A stretch of 63,593 nt of DNA from Selenomonadaceae bacterium (GCA_030523645.1 JAUNIB010000004.1:112799-176391); one strand, 5' to 3'. Positions 43,948-51,859 are shown, counted from the first letter of the stretch. Program-made: numbers and translations. Notes: generated by a model not told the origin, from the sequence alone.

Positions 43948-44448
43948 ATGGGTGTTTATACAAAAACCGGCGACAAAGGACAGACCGGCCTCTATACCGG
44001 TGAGCGCATTGACAAGGATTCGCTTCGCGTTGAGACCTACGGTATCATCGATGAAATGAACTCCGCTTTGGGCATGGCTCGTGCCTTCTGCGAGAAGGAC
44101 GATGTTCGGCAGATGATTCACGCCCTGCAGAAGGATGTCGCCCTCTTCATGGCCGATATCGCCAGCATCGGCGCCGAGCCTTATATCAAAGACATTCATG
44201 TTTCCAACATGGAGCATGACATCGATGATATCGAGGAAATCGTCGGCAAGCTGGGCTGCTTCCTGGTGCCCGGTGACACCAAGGGCGGTGCCTGCCTCGA
44301 CCTGGCCCGCACTATTGCCCGCCGCGCCGAGCGTCAGATGCTTCGTCTGGCCAAGGTAGAGGATGTCCACGAGACTGACCGCCTCTACATTAACCGCCTC
44401 AGTGACTACCTCTTCATGCTTATGCGTCTTGAGGAGCATCAGGGCTGA
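43948..44448 (+). CDS. ATP:cob(I)alamin adenosyltransferase (PduO type)
   Basis: The 166-aa four-helix protein forms adenosylcobalamin. It has the N-terminal ATP-binding VYTKTGDKGQTGLYTGERI, YGIIDEMNSALG and the C-terminal RTIARRAERQM..INRLSDYLFMLMR, all PduO hallmarks. GGAGGG lies eleven bases before ATG. It supports B12-dependent enzymes such as methylmalonyl-CoA mutase, elsewhere in the genome. Confidence 0.94.
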   Translation: MGVYTKTGDKGQTGLYTGERIDKDSLRVETYGIIDEMNSALGMARAFCEKDDVRQMIHALQKDVALFMADIASIGAEPYIKDIHVSNMEHDIDDIEEIVGKLGCFLVPGDTKGGACLDLARTIARRAERQMLRLAKVEDVHETDRLYINRLSDYLFMLMRLEEHQG

Positions 44449-44466
44449 TTGCCTGATTAAATGGAA

Positions 44467-44495
44467 GACCGTGCCGTTTTCGGCACGGTCTTTTT
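44467..44495 (+). terminator. Rho-independent terminator
   Basis: A GACCGTGCCG / CGGCACGGTC stem with T4 loop is followed by five T, just after the adenosyltransferase gene. Confidence 0.92.
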
Positions 44496-44544
44496 GTCGT
44501 ATTGGGATGAAATGAGCGGCTGAACGATGGCCGTAAAAAGGCGC

Positions 44545-44575
44545 AAAAAAACCGGCTGATAAAAATCAGCCGGCT
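44545..44575 (-). terminator. Terminator of rpmB
   Basis: On the - strand an AGCCGGCTGAT / ATCAGCCGGT stem is followed by a long T run. It lies 25 bp after the L28 stop. Confidence 0.9.
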
Positions 44576-44600
44576 AATCTGCCATTTCTGAATAGCGTTA

Positions 44601-44792
44601 TTACAGGGAACGCTGAACCTTGCCGGAACGCAGGCAACGCGTGCAGACATTAACGTACTTAATCTTGCCGTCCACAACAGCGCGAACATGCTGGATATTC
44701 GGCTTCCATTTGCGACGAGTCTTCAGGTGAGAGTGGCTGACATTCATGCCGGTCATCATACCTTTGCCGCATACTTCGCAAAGACTTGCCAT
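44601..44792 (-). CDS. rpmB: 50S ribosomal protein L28
   Basis: The 63-aa L28 is of the zinc-ribbon type, with CEVCG and CTRC pairs. NVSHSHLKTRRKWKPNIQ is the signature. GGAGG precedes ATG 44792; a three-codon longer frame is ignored. It is monocistronic with its own terminator. Confidence 0.96.
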   Translation of the reverse strand: MASLCEVCGKGMMTGMNVSHSHLKTRRKWKPNIQHVRAVVDGKIKYVNVCTRCLRSGKVQRSL

Positions 44793-44895
44793 GGGACGCA
44801 CCTCCTTAAACCACAGGCTGAAACTAAAATCCTAAACACAGCAAAAACATTCTAACACAGAAAAAAATCTTTGGCAAGGATTTTCTGTGCAAGTT

Positions 44896-45396
44896 TTACT
44901 TTTCTTCCTTATTAGTGGCAGGAGCTTCGGCCTTCTTAGCCCGAGCCTTCTCGCGCTTGGCCATTCTTCTGGAGCGGGCAGCCTCGTTCTTCTTCATTTC
45001 CTGCTCGTTCTTGGCATAGCCGGTACCGGCCTTCAGCAGACGGTGCTTAGCCGCCATCATGGGATGCTTCATGAGCATCTTGTTCTTGCTTTCCTCGAGG
45101 ATGGCGAGGAACTGCTTCATATCCGGTCCGAAGCACTTTACATCGCACATCTCGCAGACCGGCTTTGCCTGAGTGCCGTAGGGGCAGGCCTTCATCTTGG
45201 TCATTATACGGAGCAGGAGGGCGTTGCACTTGTTGCAGAGGTGGCCTTCCTTGGTGCCGTGATTCTTATTGCAGTAGACACCGAAGGATTTCTTGACATT
45301 CTCCTTTTCCTTAGGGACATTGTTGCGAATGGCAAGCTTGTCCTTGCTGGGCAGGATCTTGCCCATGAGACCCTTCATTGTATCCATAAAACCCAT
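44896..45396 (-). CDS. YgbA-family (nitric/nitrous-oxide-responsive) Cys-rich protein
   Basis: The 166-aa protein contains a domain like E. coli YgbA (Pfam name Nitrous oxide-stimulated promoter): YCNKNHGTKEGHLCNKCNAL, KACPYGTQAKPVCEMCDVKCF, MLMKHPMMAAKHRL. The Cys/His set can bind metal or an Fe-S cluster. A lysine-alanine-rich tail (~125-166) is additional. The function is poorly known and linked by others to nitrosative stress. AGGGAGA precedes the ATG. Confidence 0.8.
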   Translation of the reverse strand: MGFMDTMKGLMGKILPSKDKLAIRNNVPKEKENVKKSFGVYCNKNHGTKEGHLCNKCNALLLRIMTKMKACPYGTQAKPVCEMCDVKCFGPDMKQFLAILEESKNKMLMKHPMMAAKHRLLKAGTGYAKNEQEMKKNEAARSRRMAKREKARAKKAEAPATNKEEK

Positions 45397-45484
45397 AATA
45401 CAGTTCTCCCTTATAAATAGACTACCTCACATTTTACTTTTTTTAGAAAATAAAAGCAAGAGTTTTTCTATACCATGTATATTC

Positions 45485-45513
45485 TTGCACTAATGCCTCT
45501 TCTCTAATATAAT
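45485..45513 (+). promoter_or_regulatory. Sigma70-type promoter of the VanW-like gene
   Basis: TTGCAC (45485-45490), exactly 17 bp, then TATAAT (45508-45513). A start near 45520 gives a ~45-nt leader to TTG 45567. Confidence 0.75.
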
Positions 45514-45566
45514 ACTATAGATATATTTTGTTCACAGGAAGCAAACAACAGAAAGGGGAGGTTGGC

Positions 45567-46847
45567 TTGACGGTCAGAGACAGCTCGGCTCACGGCGGTG
45601 ATGCTGTGGGCGGTATTCGTCTGGGCTTTATTGTCGCCCTCCTGCTGTGTATAGTTTTGGGCGTTATATTCATCGGCGGATTTTGGGTGGGCAGCTTCAT
45701 CGTCAGTGAGCGGATTGCCTACGGTGTCCGGTACCGGGGACTGGAACTGTCCGGTCTGAGCCGTGAGGACGCCGAGAAAATCATCACCCGTGACGCCCGG
45801 CAGCCCATGGCGAAGAACGCACTGGTACTTGTCTACGGCAAGGACTTCTGTCAGATTTCCCCCAAGGAAATCGACCTGCATCTGGACACGGAGGCCATAC
45901 TTGACAGAGCGCTGGCGGTAGGCCGGGAGAGCAATATCATCGTCAATGCGGCAGAGGTTGCGGCTACAGCCTGCCGAGGGAAGGAAATCACTCCCGTAGT
46001 CACCTACGACCGGGCCCGGCTGGAGGAAAAAATCAGCCCCATCGAGAAGAAGCTGAATCGTCCGGTAAAGGACGCCGCACTGCTGCTGGCAGACGGAGGA
46101 ACAATAATCCGTGGCAAGGCCAGCACCGGTCTTGCTCTGGCTACCGATGAATGGCACGAGGAGATAGAGAAGGAGCTTCGGACGCTGGAATATCCACGCC
46201 GAATCAATGTAGAGCCGAAGGAGGCCGAGCCGGCCGTCACTGATGCAGATCTGGCTCCCATCGATACCCTGTTGGGCAGCTTCTCCCTGAGCTATGACAA
46301 GGACTCGGCCAGAGGCAAGGCTCTGGAGAAGGCGGCGAAGGCCCTCGACCAGAAAATATTTCGCACCGGCTCCAGGCTGTCGTTTAATACGCTGATGAAG
46401 GAGCATTTCCCGGGAATCAATCACGGAAACTACACCGGCGCAGAGCAGCACGCTCTGGATATTCTCGCCTCCTGCCTGTACGGAAGCGCCCTAAAGAGCG
46501 GATTCATGATATCCGAGCGAGAGGCAGGGGACGGAGACTTCGGCATAGAAGGAGTGCCGGCGGGCTTCGTAGCTTTCGCCCACGGGCGGAAGGAAGACCT
46601 GGTGATAAAGAACCGCTTCGACCACAATGCCTACATCCTCACCTATGCCAAAGATGGCTTGCTGGAGGTAGGTATACTGGGCGTGGCTGCCGATCTGTCC
46701 GGCGCGGAGATAGAGCTGCTGGTGGAGAGTGTGGACGACCCGGCCGATCCCGCATACGCGGTGACGACTGTCAGCCGCCGCTACACCCACAGCGGGACGG
46801 AGATTCTCAAGGAGCTTGTCGGTGAGGACAGAATGAGAAAGCAGTAA
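45567..46847 (+). CDS. Membrane-anchored VanW-like protein
   Basis: The 426-aa protein has an N-terminal transmembrane segment (~18-45: LGFIVALLLCIVLGVIFIGG) and a large extracytoplasmic part. A peptidoglycan-binding type 4 region (~60-220: LSREDAEKII, ITPVVTYDRARLEEKI) is followed by a VanW domain (~255-400: FRTGSRLSFNTLM, GAEQHALDILASCLYGSALKSGF). A role in cell-wall maintenance is likely. The start is TTG 45567, since GGGGAGG is correctly spaced; the upstream frame to 45528 would overlap the promoter start region. Confidence 0.8.
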   Translation: MTVRDSSAHGGDAVGGIRLGFIVALLLCIVLGVIFIGGFWVGSFIVSERIAYGVRYRGLELSGLSREDAEKIITRDARQPMAKNALVLVYGKDFCQISPKEIDLHLDTEAILDRALAVGRESNIIVNAAEVAATACRGKEITPVVTYDRARLEEKISPIEKKLNRPVKDAALLLADGGTIIRGKASTGLALATDEWHEEIEKELRTLEYPRRINVEPKEAEPAVTDADLAPIDTLLGSFSLSYDKDSARGKALEKAAKALDQKIFRTGSRLSFNTLMKEHFPGINHGNYTGAEQHALDILASCLYGSALKSGFMISEREAGDGDFGIEGVPAGFVAFAHGRKEDLVIKNRFDHNAYILTYAKDGLLEVGILGVAADLSGAEIELLVESVDDPADPAYAVTTVSRRYTHSGTEILKELVGEDRMRKQ

Positions 46848-46894
46848 GGCTTTTCCTAAAAATATATATCTGTTGTGTGAAAGGGTTTTAACAG

Positions 46895-47677
46895 ATGTCA
46901 GAAGTACTAGCGTTTTTTCCGTCGGGGGATATGATTCTTTATTTGGTGGTAATGGGCTTCATGGCTGCCTTCATCGACTCGGTAGTCGGCGGCGGCGGAC
47001 TCATCTCTGTACCGACCCTGCTGGCGGCGGGATTAAACCCGGTGCTGGCATTGGGTACCAACAAGGCGGCTGCTGTCATGGGCGCTGCCACCGGAGCATT
47101 TACCTTCTTCCGCTCCGGCAAGGTGGATATGAGCCTTATGAAATACCTCTTTCCGGCGGCGTTCCTCGGCTCCATCGGCGGCGTTATCGTCCTGCGGCAG
47201 ATACCGCCGGATTTTCTCAGACCGCTGGTAGTCGTCCTGCTGGTGGTGGTTACTCTCTACAGTGTTTTCAAGAAGGAATGGGGAAAGGAGAATACCTACG
47301 GCGGTCTTACACCCACTATTCTGCGGCTGTCAATTCTGGCCTCCACGGTCATCGGCTTCTACGACGGCTTCTTCGGCCCCGGTGCCGGCAGCTTCCTGCT
47401 GTTTTCCTTCCTGCTCATCGGTTTTGACTTCGTCCGGGCGGCAGCCAATGCCCGGGCAATAAACTTCGCCAGCAACCTTGGCTCGGTGCTGTTCTTCATC
47501 GCCATCGGCGAGGTTGACTTCTCCTACTCCATCCCCATGGGCCTCAGCATGATTGTGGGCGCCCAGTGCGGTGCGAGGGTGGCGCTGGCAAAGGGTGCCG
47601 CCTATGTGCGTCCCCTGTTTTTGATTGTTACCTCGGTCATGATTGGCAAACAGATTTATACATTGATTTGCGGTTAA
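46895..47677 (+). CDS. TSUP-family (TauE/SafE) sulfite/organic anion exporter-like permease
   Basis: The 260-aa inner-membrane protein has eight or so hydrophobic segments in two related halves. The first repeat is AAFIDSVVGGGGLISVPTLLAAG..GTNKAAAVMGA and the second is GFYDGFFGPGAGSFLLFSF..NARAINFASNLGS, the TSUP signature pair. The substrate, probably a sulfur-containing anion or organic acid, is not determinable. The RBS is weak. Ppx/GppA and sirtuin genes follow closely. Confidence 0.88.
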   Translation: MSEVLAFFPSGDMILYLVVMGFMAAFIDSVVGGGGLISVPTLLAAGLNPVLALGTNKAAAVMGAATGAFTFFRSGKVDMSLMKYLFPAAFLGSIGGVIVLRQIPPDFLRPLVVVLLVVVTLYSVFKKEWGKENTYGGLTPTILRLSILASTVIGFYDGFFGPGAGSFLLFSFLLIGFDFVRAAANARAINFASNLGSVLFFIAIGEVDFSYSIPMGLSMIVGAQCGARVALAKGAAYVRPLFLIVTSVMIGKQIYTLICG

Positions 47678-47691
47678 AGGGAGGATTCCTC

Positions 47692-48609
47692 ATGTTTCAC
47701 GCTCTGATTGATATCGGCTCCAATACTGTGCGCCTCGCTCTCTATCAGATAATGAACGGCCAGGCGGAGATGGTGCTGAAGAAGAAAAACGCTCTGGGAC
47801 TGGCTGCCTGTATCGACAACAACAGCGTCAGCGAGGTGGGCGTGAATATGCTGATGGATGTGCTGCGGGACTACCGCCGTTTTCTGGACAGCTTCTCCAT
47901 CACCCGGGTGGACGGCTTCGCTACCGCCGCCCTGCGCTCTGCGGAAAACGGCAAGGCCATCATTCAGCAGATTAAGCAGGAGATTGGCTTCGATATACGA
48001 ATCCTCAGCGGTGAGGAGGAAGCTACCTACGACTTTATCGGTGCTACCCACGGACAGGAGTCCAGAGACGGCGTGCTGATAGATGTAGGCGGTGCCTCTA
48101 CAGAGGTAATAGTATTCTACGACAATGTTATCGCCCACAAGGTTTCCCTGCCCATGGGTTCCCTCTCACTTCATCGGATGTACTGCCGGGATATCCTGCC
48201 CACAACGGAGGAAATCGGAGAGGTGATCAGGGAGGCGAAGGATATCGTGGAGCATGAGCCGGCACTGGCCTTTCTTCACAGCGCCGAGATTACCGGTATC
48301 GGCGGTACCATGAAGGGAGCAGCGGCTCTTTACAGCCAGCTGTACGGCAAGCCGGAGGAGAATGCCTCCGGCGGCATTCCCATGAATGCGAAGCGGCTGC
48401 CGGACATGATCACCCGCTATCTGAAGGACAGAGTGCAGGGGGAGGAAGACCTGGCTAAGTATTTCCGGGCGGCGGCTGACCGTCTTCACACGCTGCTGCC
48501 GGGACTGGCTATCGTGGAGGCCATCACCGAGCATTTCGGCGCGGACACGCTGGTCTACAGCGACAGCGGTGTACGGGAGGGCTTCATCCACGGAGAAATC
48601 CTGAAATGA
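47692..48609 (+). CDS. Ppx/GppA-family exopolyphosphatase / pppGpp phosphatase
   Basis: The 305-aa ASKHA-fold phosphatase has phosphate loop 1 ALIDIGSNTVRLALY, LSGEEEATYDFIGA, phosphate loop 2 LIDVGGASTEVIVF and the GIGGTMKGAAAL motif. It is the short form without a C-terminal HD domain. It degrades polyphosphate or pppGpp. GGGAGG precedes ATG 47692. The stop overlaps the sirtuin start (ATGA). Confidence 0.9.
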   Translation: MFHALIDIGSNTVRLALYQIMNGQAEMVLKKKNALGLAACIDNNSVSEVGVNMLMDVLRDYRRFLDSFSITRVDGFATAALRSAENGKAIIQQIKQEIGFDIRILSGEEEATYDFIGATHGQESRDGVLIDVGGASTEVIVFYDNVIAHKVSLPMGSLSLHRMYCRDILPTTEEIGEVIREAKDIVEHEPALAFLHSAEITGIGGTMKGAAALYSQLYGKPEENASGGIPMNAKRLPDMITRYLKDRVQGEEDLAKYFRAAADRLHTLLPGLAIVEAITEHFGADTLVYSDSGVREGFIHGEILK

Positions 48610-49346
48610 GCCGGGAGGAAATCGCCCGTCTGACGGAAATCCTCCTGGACAGTCACCGGCTGGTGTTCTTCGGCGGCGCCGGGGTCTCTACCGAGAGCGG
48701 CATACCGGACTTCCGCAGTGCCGACGGACTGTACAGCGAGAAATACAAGGCTACCTTTTCACCAGAGGAGCTGGTGAGTCATACCTTTTACGAGAGGTAC
48801 CCGGAGGAGTTTTTCTCCTTCTACCGGGAAAAGCTGATAAATCGCGAGGCGAAGCCCAACGGGGCCCACATCGCACTGGCAAAACTGGAAGAAATGGGCC
48901 GGCTGTCGGCGGTAGTCACGCAGAATATTGACGGCCTTCATCAGATGGCCGGAAGCAAGCGGGTCTATGAGCTGCATGGCAGTACTCTGCGAAACTATTG
49001 CGAGGACTGCGGCGAATCATATTCCGTGGACTACATCATGGACCATCAGCCTATACCCTGCTGCGGCAAATGCGGCGGCCGGGTAAAGCCGGATGTGGTG
49101 CTGTATGAGGAACCGCTGGACGGAGATGTCATAGAAGGAGCTGTGAACGCCATAGCCGAGGCGGATACTCTCATCATCGGCGGCACCTCGCTGGTAGTAC
49201 AGCCGGCGGCCAGCTTCATCCGGTACTTCCGGGGGAAGCATCTGGTGGTCATCAATATGACCGCCACCAGTGCCGACAGGGGAGCAGAGCTGGTCATCCG
49301 ACAGCCCATCGGAGCGGTTCTTTCGGAAGCGACAGCCGGTCTTTGA
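48606..49346 (+). CDS. cobB: NAD-dependent protein deacylase, Sir2 family
   Basis: The 246-aa sirtuin has FFGGAGVSTESGIPDFRSADGLY (NAD loop), TQNIDGLHQ, catalytic His in ELHGS and a zinc ribbon of CEDC and CGKC. The final GGTSLVVQPAA and INMTATSADRGAELVIR bind NAD ribose. It deacylates lysines on metabolic proteins, consuming NAD. It is translationally coupled to the Ppx/GppA gene. Confidence 0.93.
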   Translation: MSREEIARLTEILLDSHRLVFFGGAGVSTESGIPDFRSADGLYSEKYKATFSPEELVSHTFYERYPEEFFSFYREKLINREAKPNGAHIALAKLEEMGRLSAVVTQNIDGLHQMAGSKRVYELHGSTLRNYCEDCGESYSVDYIMDHQPIPCCGKCGGRVKPDVVLYEEPLDGDVIEGAVNAIAEADTLIIGGTSLVVQPAASFIRYFRGKHLVVINMTATSADRGAELVIRQPIGAVLSEATAGL

Positions 49347-49394
49347 CCCTTGTGTCGGCAAAAGAAGACTAAAATCCTATTGCAATAGCAACAA

Positions 49395-49449
49395 TTATCC
49401 ACTTTTTTCCACAAAAGTTATCCACATGTGGACTGAATTGTGGAAATCT
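49395..49449. promoter_or_regulatory. Cluster of DnaA-box-like 9-mers
   Basis: TTATCCACT (49395-49403), TTTTCCACA (49405-49413) and the consensus TTATCCACA (49418-49426) lie in a row. ATTTCCACA follows on the other strand (about 49439-49447), and AT-rich DNA comes after that. No dnaA, dnaN, rnpA or gidA gene is adjacent, so it is not evidently the classical origin. Confidence 0.5.
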
Positions 49450-49503
49450 TGTCGTTTAACGGTAAATTTACAGATTTTATATACAGGATTCCGCTGCAGT
49501 ATC

Positions 49504-49543
49504 GGGACTGTGAAAATGAGCAATCATTTCCGCAGTCCCTTTT
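49504..49543 (+). terminator. Long-stem terminator after the sirtuin gene
   Basis: GGGACTG..AATGA with TCATT..CAGTCCC (49504-49539) and GCAA loop is followed by TTTT. A related stem-loop design appears at 59704-59743. Confidence 0.75.
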
Positions 49544-49560
49544 GTATAAGGAACGCGAAT

Positions 49561-49592
49561 AAAAAAGAGGCTGTGAAAATTCACAGCCTCTG
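49561..49592 (-). terminator. Terminator downstream of tRNA-Val(CAC)
   Basis: On the - strand an AGAGGCTGTGA / TCACAGCCTCT stem is followed by six T. It lies just after the tRNA 3' end. Confidence 0.85.
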
Positions 49593-49599
49593 AAGCTTC

Positions 49600-49676
49600 T
49601 GGTGCTCAAACAGCGATTCGAACGCTGGACCCCCACCATGTGACGATGGTGCTCTAACCAACTGAGCTATTTGAGC
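49600..49676 (-). tRNA. tRNA-Val (anticodon CAC)
   Basis: The 77-nt cloverleaf has acceptor GCTCAAA/TTTGAGC, D arm GCTC..GAGC, anticodon stem CCATC/GGTGG and T arm CAGCG-TTCGAAT-CGCTG, with CCA encoded. The loop GTCACAT places CAC at 34-36 with U33. Reading GTC (Asp) would break the stem and U33. Confidence 0.85.
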
Positions 49677-49689
49677 ATTAGGACGGAAA

Positions 49690-49715
49690 ATAAAAACGGG
49701 ACCGGCCGGTCCCGA
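49690..49715 (-). terminator. Terminator between the tRNA genes
   Basis: The palindrome CGGGACCGGCCGGTCCCG is followed on the - strand by TTTTTA, downstream of tRNA-Val(GAC). Confidence 0.75.
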
Positions 49716-49723
49716 TATTTGCG

Positions 49724-49800
49724 TGGTGCGCTGTGTAGAATTCGAATCTACGACCCCCACCATGTCAAGGTGATACTCTAACCAACTGAGCTAACAGCGC
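49724..49800 (-). tRNA. tRNA-Val (anticodon GAC)
   Basis: The 77-nt cloverleaf has acceptor GCGCTGT/ACAGCGC, D arm GCTC..GAGT, anticodon stem TCACC/GGTGG with loop TTGACAT (GAC at 34-36), T arm GTAGA-TTCGAAT-TCTAC and encoded CCA. Confidence 0.92.
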
Positions 49801-49889
49801 ATATTGTCGTCGTTTACCGACGAGGGTTATTATACAGGCTGGTTTAGGAAAAAGCAAGAACTTTTTTCAAAAGGCAGGAATGAAGAGAT

Positions 49890-50172
49890 ACTTGCCTCTG
49901 CTTCAGGGGAGGTGCCCGAAGGGCGGAGAGATAACTGTTGATCTGTATAATAGCCTCCCATTTAGGTGTGCATGAGCACTTAATGAGCTTGCGAATTTAG
50001 TGCGAGCCATGCAAACTGCTTAGTGATATCCGAGCGAAGCGATGGATGAACTTAGCATGTTTGTAGGAGGTGGCCGAGCGTAGCGAGGTCGGAGGGGTGA
50101 AGAATGAGACGGTAACGTGTCTATTACCCCTCAGTAGGCTACGCCGACAGCTCCCCTAAAGGGGAGCCTTCT
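49890..50172. repeat. Composite palindromic repeat, copy 8 (with nested ~100-bp unit)
   Basis: It begins with CTTCAGGGGAGGTGCCCGAAGGGCGG and ends with TTACCCCTCAGT..CAGCTCCCCTAAAGGGGAG. Between them a second hairpin CTCCCATTTAGG...TAGGAGG carries the ~100-bp nested unit (49969-50066) where other copies have only a short loop. There is no ORF. Confidence 0.82.
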
Positions 50173-50182
50173 ATCCGCAATG

Positions 50183-50216
50183 AAAAAAGAGGAGATGTCG
50201 CGAGCAACATCTCCTC
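50183..50216 (-). terminator. Terminator of the 6S RNA transcript
   Basis: On the - strand a GAGGAGATGT / ACATCTCCTC stem (50189-50216) is followed by six T. Confidence 0.88.
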
Positions 50217-50220
50217 AGAA

Positions 50221-50407
50221 AGTTAGGTCCAAAATGCCGTCAGTCTCATATGCCTAAACCTGCACGGGGCAGGTGGGTACCCGCAGCCGGACTTTTGCTT
50301 CTCCCGCAGGGGGAGCCTGCAGCCGCCAAGCGATAATTGGGTTCCCTAGGTAAAAGAGTCGGTTAGACATCCTGTAGACTGACGCACATCCCAGGCATTT
50401 GCTTCCG
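50221..50407 (-). ncRNA. ssrS: 6S RNA
   Basis: A ~185-nt non-coding - strand transcript. The 5' arm CCTGGGATGTGCGTCAGTCT and the 3' arm AGACTGACGGCATTTTGGAC pair as the closing helix. They resemble the E. coli 6S ends (CTGAGATGTTCGC and GCGGCATCTCGGAG). The middle forms a long imperfect hairpin with an unpaired central region and a side hairpin (ACCTGC..GCAGGT on the other strand). 6S RNA mimics an open promoter and sequesters sigma70 RNA polymerase in stationary phase. Confidence 0.8.
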
Positions 50408-50413
50408 CTAATG

Positions 50414-50442
50414 ATTTTAGCACTTTCGGAAATGGCAGGCAA
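50414..50442 (-). promoter_or_regulatory. ssrS: Promoter of 6S RNA
   Basis: On the - strand TTGCCT, 17 bp, TAAAAT. The predicted start near 50407 gives a transcript of the right size for 6S RNA. Confidence 0.7.
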
Positions 50443-50570
50443 GGGAGAGGGCAGATATTTTGTCGGGAAAATTTTCGTGAAATCGCAAGACAAAACGGCA
50501 ATAATTATGTATAATGTCTATTAAGTATTCCCAAAAGGATACATAACGGATATGTAAAGGAGTCTGTAAC

Positions 50571-50885
50571 ATGGCAGAAAATTATAGTGTTGCGATAAGC
50601 TACAAGGGTGCCCTCGGCTGGGTAGAGCTGGACGAGGCAGCTCATACCGTCATCGTAAATCTCGATGAGCCGGAAGGCAAGAAGCTGGCTGAGGACTATC
50701 TGGCAGCCACTCACACCATCCGTGTACCGGGTGAGACTCTCCTGGACTTCCATGCCGAGGAGATTGTTGCCAAGGACAGCCGCCGGAGCTTCGAGCTGGC
50801 TATGACCCGTATGTGGGAAGCCACTGAGGTTCATGTTGACTGGTCCCGCCCTGTGGACTATGTAAAGGCCCATCCTCATTATTGA
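50571..50885 (+). CDS. Hypothetical protein, 104 aa
   Basis: Not recognised. It is a soluble acidic alpha/beta protein (YSVAISYKGALGWVEL, AHTVIVNLDEPEGKKLAEDYLA, RRSFELAMTRMWEAT). AAAGGAG precedes the ATG and a TATAAT sits at 50510-50515. Codon use is regular, so it is probably well expressed. It lies 47 bp upstream of the GGDEF gene, so the two may form an operon. Confidence 0.78.
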   Translation: MAENYSVAISYKGALGWVELDEAAHTVIVNLDEPEGKKLAEDYLAATHTIRVPGETLLDFHAEEIVAKDSRRSFELAMTRMWEATEVHVDWSRPVDYVKAHPHY

Positions 50886-50932
50886 TAATTTGTCGGTGGT
50901 TTTCTTCCTTATAAATTAAGGTGGTGCTTAGT

Positions 50933-51859
50933 ATGGCAGAGAGCGTTGCTGCAGCAGACAGCCATACTGCCGGCTCTCCGGAGGAGCGGAAGCAGCTCCG
51001 CATCATCGAGGCCTTGGCCAGGAGCTATTCATACACCGCTTACATCGATTTTGAGACCATGACCTTCGAAGAAATCTCCGGACTTGACTACGCCTCAGAG
51101 CGTATCGGCAGCAGCGGCTCTGCCGCACTGGCCTTTGAAGTCTATCTGGACAACATGGTAGAGGCGGAGTACCGGGAAAATATGCGGGCCTTCATGGATA
51201 TTGCTACTCTGAAGGAGCGGCTTACCCGCCGCAGCACCATCAGCATGGAGTATGTATCGGCCTTTCTCGGCTGGTGCAGAGGGACCTTCCTTGCTGCCGG
51301 ACGGGACGAAAACGGCGTGCCGGTTGGTGCGGTATACGGCCTCCAGTCCATCGCCGGTGAGAAAAATCGGGAGACTGAGCTTCTCACCACCATATCCAGC
51401 TTCAGCGAGAAGGCCTATTTCGATCCGGTCACCGGTGTGAGAAACCGCCGGTACTTTGAGGAAAATGTCATTGAGCTGACCTCCAGCTTCGCCGTAGCTA
51501 TGGTGGATCTGGACAATTTCAAAGAGATCAACGAATCCTTCGGTGCCAGTGTCGGCGATCTGGTACTCAGTCAGGCGGCCCGGGAGTTTCTGAGCTGTCT
51601 CCGTACCGAGGATGTAGTGGTGCGCCACGGTGAGGACGATTTCGTTATCTGCTTCGGCCGGGGAGACGAGGATGAGGTGCTTCGCCGTCTGGAGAAGATT
51701 CGCCGCTCTGTGGAGACGATGAATATCCAGCAGTTTCCTGATGTTCACACCACAGTGTCCATTGGCTGTGCCTTCAGGAGCAGCTGCCGGAATATGTTTC
51801 TGACGGCGGACAAGATGCTGTATCGGGCAAAACAGACAAAAAACATGGTCGCAATATGA
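50933..51859 (+). CDS. GGDEF-domain protein with degenerate signature
   Basis: The 308-aa protein has an N-terminal sensor-like region (~1-155) of unclear fold without membrane segments and a C-terminal GGDEF domain (~165-305): FDPVTGVRNRRYFEENV, AMVDLDNFKEINESFG and the signature site VVRHGEDDFVICFGR. G-E-D-D-F replaces GG(D/E)EF, which should block GTP binding or catalysis. It is more likely a c-di-GMP or GTP sensor/adaptor than a cyclase (inference). AAGGTGG precedes ATG 50933. Confidence 0.85.
   Translation: MAESVAAADSHTAGSPEERKQLRIIEALARSYSYTAYIDFETMTFEEISGLDYASERIGSSGSAALAFEVYLDNMVEAEYRENMRAFMDIATLKERLTRRSTISMEYVSAFLGWCRGTFLAAGRDENGVPVGAVYGLQSIAGEKNRETELLTTISSFSEKAYFDPVTGVRNRRYFEENVIELTSSFAVAMVDLDNFKEINESFGASVGDLVLSQAAREFLSCLRTEDVVVRHGEDDFVICFGRGDEDEVLRRLEKIRRSVETMNIQQFPDVHTTVSIGCAFRSSCRNMFLTADKMLYRAKQTKNMVAI

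Noticed and set aside
49600..49676. tRNA-Asp(GTC) reading of the first tRNA
   Set aside because: That reading breaks the 5-bp anticodon stem and the conserved U33; CAC (Val) fits both.
50221..50407. tmRNA, RNase P RNA or cobalamin riboswitch
   Set aside because: Too short for tmRNA or RNase P, no tag reading frame or CCA end, and no B12-box. Own promoter, terminator and closing helix fit 6S RNA.
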